IMG/VR virus record: IMGVR_UViG_3300050821_001227
Span: 1-64,000 of that record
Direction: 5' to 3' (one strand)
Origin: a virus
DNA length: 64,000 nt
Shown here: positions 58,519 through 64,000 of the stretch, one piece after another
How positions within the stretch are numbered: position 1 is the stretch's first letter
Layout of the letters: every line of letters starts with the position of its first letter
The notes under the pieces: model-generated
The model's input: the letters and a program-made list of their open reading frames with translations, nothing else
The model's database searches: none
Told to the model about the DNA's origin: nothing
Made by a program: the position numbers and the translations under genes

Positions 58519-60756
58519 ATGGCAGACCCACAAACTAACACCGCAGACATCGGCATGGCCACCGGGCCCGCTCCCACTCCCGCAGCCCCGAGCGCAATTC
58601 AGCCCAATCCTGCTGCACAGCCGGACACCGCTCAGCCGGGCGATAATTCCAACAAGCCTGATGCGCAGACGCCCGCAGCGAAAAGTATGCCGTCCAATTT
58701 GGTGAACAATCCTCAAGTTGAGTCGCAGAAGCTGGCCACGCAGACCGATGCCAACAAGAACAGTCCCGCGCCATTCCACACCATGTTGCGCCACGCAGCC
58801 ATGGAGATGTTAGGTGGGCAGCAATACAAGACCGACTACAAGCCCGATGGCACCGCAGTACGCACCCCCATTGAGCCGTCGTTGGCTCATCTCGGACTTG
58901 CGCTTGCGGCAGAAGTTTTGAAGGGCGGCATCGCTGGCGGCAACGCCAAGGATTCCGTAGCAGCCGCGCAGGCCGGACAAGCGTCCGCCGCGAAAGCTGC
59001 GGCAGCGCGCAAGCAGGCATCAATCGACCAAGACGCTCAAGTGAAGGCCGATCAAAATCACAAGCTGGCTGTGACCAAGAACAACTTGGAACTTCACCAG
59101 TTGGCGCTCAATGTCGGCAAGCAAGACTTGGACATGAACAATGCCATGGTCAAGAGCTACGAGCCCGTAGCCAGCATGCTTGAGAACCATCCGGACATAA
59201 TTAAGGAAGACATTACTGAAGATCAGATTCCTGCCGCGATGAAGAAATACAACATCACGAAGGATATGTTCATTCCCCACGGCGATCCAGTTCCTGTAAT
59301 GGACCCGACGACTGGACAACAGAAAGAAGTCAACGGCGTCCCGGTTTGGAGTCACAACTACTATGTCATCGACGGCGCAGCCAAGGGTCAACTGACCAAA
59401 GAGATTCAGGACATGGGCTACAAGGTTGGTAAATTCCGTGGCCCGGACGGCGAACGTGTGAACGTTCCGACCAACTCTGAATATCCAATGGCGACGATTG
59501 GCAAGTACGCAACCGATTTCGCTCAGATTCAGACCGCCGAAGAACAGCTTGAAAATCACAAGAACGATCTTCTTGGCGACAAGGCAGGTCCACGTCAAAG
59601 CATGGCGGACCAAGTTGCCCACGACCCGAACATGATGCAGGCCGTGAAGGACTACTCGCGGTTTCTAGGCGCTGGAGACATCGACGACGTTTTCGCCGCA
59701 ATGATGGCGAACGGAAAAGGCGACTCTGCCGCACGGCTCATGAATTTCATGGGCGTAACGCCGGACGACGTTCGCGATTTCGAGAACCAGAAAGCCAAGG
59801 AAGCCAAGGAAGCGACCACGGTTGCAAAGCCTCTGACTCAAGAACAGAAGGACGAAATTGGAGCACGCACCGATCTTCTCAAGGCCGAAAAAGAAACGCA
59901 GGGAACGGTTCAGAGCAAGAATCGTGAGGACGTTGCGAAGCTGTCAGCAGAAAAGCGGCATCTCGATGCCGAGACCGATAAACTGTTGACTGACAAGAAT
60001 GGCACCGATGCTCTCATCGACGCCATGGGTAAGGGAAGCGTTTCTGCCGAACGTATCGGCTACATTCTGGCTAAGAAGCCAGAGTTGATCGACGCGGTCG
60101 CCAAGAAGTATCCTGACTTCTCAACGTCTCGTGCAGAAGCGTATCCGAAAGTTTACGCTGAGTTCACGAGTACGAAGCCCAAGACTGCTGGAGCGCAAAT
60201 CAATAACGGCGCAACGGCATTCCGTCACTTGAACGATTTGTTGGCATTAAACACCAACACCAGCCACATCCCCGGCACGCCCGCTTATAAGGCTTATAAG
60301 AGTCAGATGAACACGGTCGTGGACGAGTTGGGTCAGTTCTACGGAACCTCAACCATCCCCGGATTGGAAGGCTTCAAAGAGACTCTGGATTCGACGCTCC
60401 CCGGTAACAGGGAATCGGCCATCCGAACTCAGGCTCACTCCATGGGTGTCAAGATGGATTCGTTCGTCCAGCAATGGAAGAACGCGGCCCCGAGTAAAGC
60501 GTACGAAGGTCCGATGCCCTTCTACAGTGACGAGGCTCAGGCAGCACGTCAGCATTTGACAGGCGAGACAGGAACCAACATTCCTACGTTGACGACTGAG
60601 CAGAATGCTAACGCTCCTAAGACCTTCAAGTCGGCGGACGGAACGTCTTACAACCTTGACGCAAACGGAACCTTTTCGGCCCACGGCGCGCAGTATAAAG
60701 TCGGACCAGACGGCAAGGCTCACAAGGTAGTGACACCAGCACCAGCGACAAAGTAA
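58519..60756 (+). CDS. Large internal virion-like protein
   Basis: 745 residues, AGGAG upstream. Disordered Pro/Ala/Gln start, then long charged helices (KAAAARKQASIDQDAQVKAD ... DVAKLSAEKRHLDAETDKLL). Size, helicity and order fit an ejected internal virion protein of podoviruses. No enzyme motif identified. Confidence 0.7.
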   Translation: MADPQTNTADIGMATGPAPTPAAPSAIQPNPAAQPDTAQPGDNSNKPDAQTPAAKSMPSNLVNNPQVESQKLATQTDANKNSPAPFHTMLRHAAMEMLGGQQYKTDYKPDGTAVRTPIEPSLAHLGLALAAEVLKGGIAGGNAKDSVAAAQAGQASAAKAAAARKQASIDQDAQVKADQNHKLAVTKNNLELHQLALNVGKQDLDMNNAMVKSYEPVASMLENHPDIIKEDITEDQIPAAMKKYNITKDMFIPHGDPVPVMDPTTGQQKEVNGVPVWSHNYYVIDGAAKGQLTKEIQDMGYKVGKFRGPDGERVNVPTNSEYPMATIGKYATDFAQIQTAEEQLENHKNDLLGDKAGPRQSMADQVAHDPNMMQAVKDYSRFLGAGDIDDVFAAMMANGKGDSAARLMNFMGVTPDDVRDFENQKAKEAKEATTVAKPLTQEQKDEIGARTDLLKAEKETQGTVQSKNREDVAKLSAEKRHLDAETDKLLTDKNGTDALIDAMGKGSVSAERIGYILAKKPELIDAVAKKYPDFSTSRAEAYPKVYAEFTSTKPKTAGAQINNGATAFRHLNDLLALNTNTSHIPGTPAYKAYKSQMNTVVDELGQFYGTSTIPGLEGFKETLDSTLPGNRESAIRTQAHSMGVKMDSFVQQWKNAAPSKAYEGPMPFYSDEAQAARQHLTGETGTNIPTLTTEQNANAPKTFKSADGTSYNLDANGTFSAHGAQYKVGPDGKAHKVVTPAPATK

Positions 60757-60766
60757 AGGACATCCA

Positions 60767-62794
60767 ATGGCACAGATCGACTCGCAGACCGCAAACCCGG
60801 CGCAACCACAAGGCGCGCCGGACACAATTGATGCGGCCCCTGACACAATCGACGCCGCTGCCGCACCCGACACACTGGATGCAGCCGCTCCTCCTGATCC
60901 CAACAAGGTGTTGGCTAGCACCAAGTACGCTGGCGCGCCGTCCACAGAGCAGCCGGGGTTCGTTCAAAGAACCATGGAAAACTCTGGGGCAGCAGGAATC
61001 GGCAATCTCATCGGTCAGACTGGTGGATACGTCGGCACTATGCCCGGACGCACGTTCAATCGTGTAAAGGGTATTCAGGCTGCGTATGAGGCTTTGAAAC
61101 AGGGCGACCTGAAGAAGGCTTCGATGATCGCGCACACTCTGGCGACCGGGCCTGACGATCCTGTTACCGAGATGGCGAAGAACATCATCAAGATGCCTTT
61201 CGAGGAAGCCGCAGAAGCCTACAAATCTTTGCGCGACAATCCTGACAAGGTATCCGCAGTTCTTGAAGCGGCCCAGCACGGCATTCGTTCAATCCCAGTG
61301 ATTGGAGCGGGCGCTGAACAAGTCGGCAATAACATCGCTGAAGACTTTCACAACAATAACTGGACTGGATTGTCCGGCGACATCGTCGGCATCCTGCCTG
61401 CGTTACTGTTCGGTGGAGAAAATCGTGCAGCCGCAGCCGCAGAAACCTCTGGCGCAGAAGGCGCAGCAGAAGCTGCCATGGAAGCCAAGAAGAACGCGAT
61501 TCGGCCAAGTCAGCGCATGATTGGGAAAACGCCAGTCCCTGTGACGGCTTTACAAGAAGCTGATCCCACACTACGCGCCCGCATGTTAAAGACGGTCGCC
61601 AATGATCCTGCTGCTGCTCAGTCGCGATTCATCGCAGAGCACACGCAGCCCGCAGCGGCCACCGCAGCCGTAACCACTCTCGAAGATGTCGCCCGCAAGC
61701 ACATTCAGATGGTGCGTGAAGAACTTGGAAACCATGCGCCGTTTGAAGGCGACATGGGAACCATCGGCAAACAAGCCAATGCCATGCGTGAGTCGGCATC
61801 GGACATCTATCAGAAATTTGACAAGGCTTCTGACGCCGAGCAGGAAGCGTACAAGACCCAGACGGCTCTCGACAAAGAACAGTTCGAGAACGCTCAGGTC
61901 GAAAAGGAAAAAGCATTCGACGAGGCGCAAGCAGCCAAGAAAGAAGATTTCGAGAAGACTGAACAAGCCAAGGTCAAGGCTGGCGCAGGGAAAGCAACTC
62001 CCTACAAGGCCAAGCCCTTCAAGGCCGAAAAGTTTGAAGGCGAAAACTTCGAGCCTGAAGAACGTCCTCTTACATTCGATGAGTTGCAACATCAACGTGC
62101 ACAGATCACAAAGGCGATGCAGCGTAACGCTGTGCCGTTCTCTGACGGTCAGGACGCTCTCCAAGCAGTCGAACAGAAGATGGATGACTTCGCTGAACGT
62201 CACGCAGACGTTGTATCTCCCGAAGAGTATAAGCTGGCGAATGAGACCTACAAGGCCGCAACGAAGCATGACTTCATAGCAGACCGCTTGAAGATCGCAC
62301 TCGGTACCGACGAGATACCGACCAAGATCAGCAAGGGTAGTCTGAGTTCGATTCAGCAAGCATTCGATTCCAACAAGAAGTTTGGACCCGGCGCGTTCGA
62401 GCAGTATCTCGGACCCGAGGGAATGAAGAACTTCCAATCCATCCGAGACGTTCTTGAGAACCCTGTGCAGAGCAGCCCGTTCTTAAGACTGGCGAAGATG
62501 TTGATGGGCGAAGCCGCTGGCGCTGGCGTTGGAGTTTTGTCAGGCACAGGCACTGAAGGTGCGATAGCAGGCATGGCTGCAAAGTACGGCATCGGTCATA
62601 TAGCAGAGAACCTGCTGTTCAACCCCGAGTACGGTCAGACAATGTTGGCCGCTTGGAAGAGACTTCACACACTGCCGAACTCGCAAGTTGGTAGACTAGG
62701 TGTTGGGGCTGGTCAAATAGCTCCCGTAGCACCGCGACCGAGCGAAGCAACACACGTCTGGTCACCAGAGCAAGGCGTAACACCGATACAATAA
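60767..62794 (+). CDS. Large internal virion-like protein
   Basis: 675 residues, AAAGGAC upstream. Starts with three imperfect copies of a DTIDAA-type repeat. Contains a hydrophobic stretch near 205-230 (LSGDIVGILPALLFGGENRA), a long Glu/Lys/Ala coiled coil (FENAQVEKEKAFDEAQAAKK) and another hydrophobic segment near the end. Likely ejected with the DNA. Confidence 0.7.
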   Translation: MAQIDSQTANPAQPQGAPDTIDAAPDTIDAAAAPDTLDAAAPPDPNKVLASTKYAGAPSTEQPGFVQRTMENSGAAGIGNLIGQTGGYVGTMPGRTFNRVKGIQAAYEALKQGDLKKASMIAHTLATGPDDPVTEMAKNIIKMPFEEAAEAYKSLRDNPDKVSAVLEAAQHGIRSIPVIGAGAEQVGNNIAEDFHNNNWTGLSGDIVGILPALLFGGENRAAAAAETSGAEGAAEAAMEAKKNAIRPSQRMIGKTPVPVTALQEADPTLRARMLKTVANDPAAAQSRFIAEHTQPAAATAAVTTLEDVARKHIQMVREELGNHAPFEGDMGTIGKQANAMRESASDIYQKFDKASDAEQEAYKTQTALDKEQFENAQVEKEKAFDEAQAAKKEDFEKTEQAKVKAGAGKATPYKAKPFKAEKFEGENFEPEERPLTFDELQHQRAQITKAMQRNAVPFSDGQDALQAVEQKMDDFAERHADVVSPEEYKLANETYKAATKHDFIADRLKIALGTDEIPTKISKGSLSSIQQAFDSNKKFGPGAFEQYLGPEGMKNFQSIRDVLENPVQSSPFLRLAKMLMGEAAGAGVGVLSGTGTEGAIAGMAAKYGIGHIAENLLFNPEYGQTMLAAWKRLHTLPNSQVGRLGVGAGQIAPVAPRPSEATHVWSPEQGVTPIQ

Positions 62795-62816
62795 CTGAAG
62801 GGAATCATGGACGCTC

Positions 62817-64000
62817 CCGAGACGATTCAACCGGAACAAACACAGGCACCAGCGATCATCGACCCGCAAATGGACACGAATAAAGTCTATGAGCAGGAGC
62901 ATGAACGCCAGCATGCAATCTCTGACGATCAGCCGACACAGTTGGCACAGAACGATGTGCCGACGTACACGCTAGGGAGTCCAGCAGGACTTCTTGAGCC
63001 CGGCAACATTGACTTGAATAACCGCCCGCTTGTTCACAATGCTGACGGTTCGCACAGTACCGAGTATTCAACATCGTTTGGAGATGAGAAGGGTCGAGAG
63101 GTTCTTGTTCCCACCGTGGTCAACGGTAAGTTCTTGACGCCGGATGGCAGGAAGCCTGCCGAACGAAGTCCAGCCGAGAAAGCTATGTTCAGGCGTGCAC
63201 AAGCGCACTATGAACAGACGCATGAGCATATGGGCATTTTTGATTCCCCAGAGAACTCTGACGCGTACGCCAACATCGTACACAATCGGCAAGATGCTCG
63301 TGTGCCTACGAGCGATACGCATAACATTGTTCAGGCTCCAGATGGGGCAAAGGTGGCGTTCCCCAAGGGCACGTCCCCTGAGACGATGCACGCAGAGATG
63401 ACGAAGTGGTGGCAGCCTCGTGTTCAGCAAGCAATGCAAGCATGGGACGCAGTACGCAACGCGGCATCGAACGCAGCGCAGGCAATCGGCCTCCCCAGCG
63501 ACATGCCTGAGTTGCAACTACAGACCGACGAGTTCATGCGTGATCCAGTCGGAAAGACTGGAGACGTTGTAGGCGCAGTCGTAGGCGGGCTTGCACACGG
63601 ATTCAATGCTATCATTCCGAATACTACCGAGAACCGAGCTATGGTTCAGCGCGCCCAAGCAGAGCACGCGCAGGGAAACAACATTGCCGCAGCTACCACG
63701 CTTGTGCCGTTAGTCGGAGACGGTCTGGCCAAGGCCGTGAAGCAGGCGCAGGACAAAGATTTCTCAGGATCAATCGGAACCACTCTTGGTGTCGCTGCAC
63801 CATTCCTTACCGAAACATTCAAGGCCGAACCGGAACTTCCGGTCAGTCGTGAGCAGGCATACGCTGGCGCAGAACGACGCGCAGCCGCAGCCTCCGAAGC
63901 CCCTGCTTATGCAGGTGCAGAACGCCGTGGCGCTTTGATGAGCCCGACTGAGATTGAGAACAACCTCAAGACTGGACGACCAGTCTATACGCCGTTCGAC
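62817..64000 (+). CDS. Internal virion-like protein, truncated by the window end
   Basis: At least 394 residues from ATG 62817 (AAGGGAA upstream); the frame is open at 64000. Residues near 75-155 form a recognisable phage module (GREVLVPTVVNGKFLTPDGR, then a helix with HYEQTHEHMGIFDSPE) seen in large virion proteins that carry peptidoglycan hydrolases. Hydrophobic segments follow near 255 and 300. A YAGAERR motif occurs twice near 360-380. Confidence 0.72.

Noticed and set aside
61586-62437. Minus-strand ORF of 283 aa, Leu/Cys-rich
   Set aside because: Antisense to a clear coiled-coil coding region in a uniformly plus-strand operon.

Overview
The window is about 64 kb of a tailed double-stranded DNA bacteriophage genome (G+C roughly 53%). 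It carries a terminase large subunit, portal, scaffold-like protein, major capsid protein, tail/appendage proteins and very large internal virion-like proteins. No tape-measure protein, tail sheath, RNA polymerase or integrase is visible, so a podovirus-like virion is the best guess. The host cannot be read from the sequence. It should be a bacterium with an ordinary sigma70 (TTGACA-N17-TAnnnT promoters occur) and an SSB interactome (the phage SSB ends in DEDIPF).

Layout. (1) 1-2573: largely gene-free DNA with a strong promoter, a frameshifted AP2/HNH endonuclease relic, repeats and a structured element. (2) 2574-5831, plus strand: an overlapping train of small genes, including a phosphoribosyltransferase and a HhH-GPD DNA glycosylase. 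(3) 5808-24047, minus strand: read from the right, SSB, primase-helicase, family A DNA polymerase, a circularly permuted tmRNA, a metallophosphoesterase, a putative endolysin with a small membrane protein, then a translationally coupled glycan operon. (4) 24048-24488: a divergent control region with two face-to-face promoters, a palindromic operator and AAGAAATC/GATTTCTT iterons in opposite orientation, a candidate replication origin. (5) 24489-64000, plus strand: small genes, a JAMM protease, a tyrosine-phosphatase-like protein, terminase, portal, scaffold, capsid, tail proteins, a secreted trypsin-like protease and internal virion proteins. The last gene runs off the window.

Three things stand out. 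First, the glycan operon (13769 to 6355) encodes Gmd and Fcl (GDP-L-fucose synthesis), a tandem GT31-like beta-galactosyltransferase, a GT11 alpha-1,2-fucosyltransferase and a GT6 (ABO/alpha-1,3-Gal(NAc)-transferase family) enzyme that keeps a DVD metal motif. Together these are the parts needed to build a blood-group-ABH-like trisaccharide. Second, a phage tmRNA is encoded in circularly permuted, two-piece order with a readable tag, ATTKPLAMAAAA. Third, the major capsid gene is split twice: by a group I intron with a LAGLIDADG endonuclease ORF, whose splice sites can be placed, and upstream by an out-of-frame 40-nt insertion. That insertion has matched TAT codons and a hairpin holding a stop codon, and resembles the phage T4 gene 60 translational bypass.

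Around these, the genome is heavily colonised by free-standing HNH/endonuclease VII genes (eight intact, one LAGLIDADG, at least three relics), mostly wedged between late genes and often next to terminator-like hairpins. A recurrent leader (TCTCTGGGAGGAGA), in which the ribosome-binding site sits in a tiny hairpin loop, precedes at least seven late genes.
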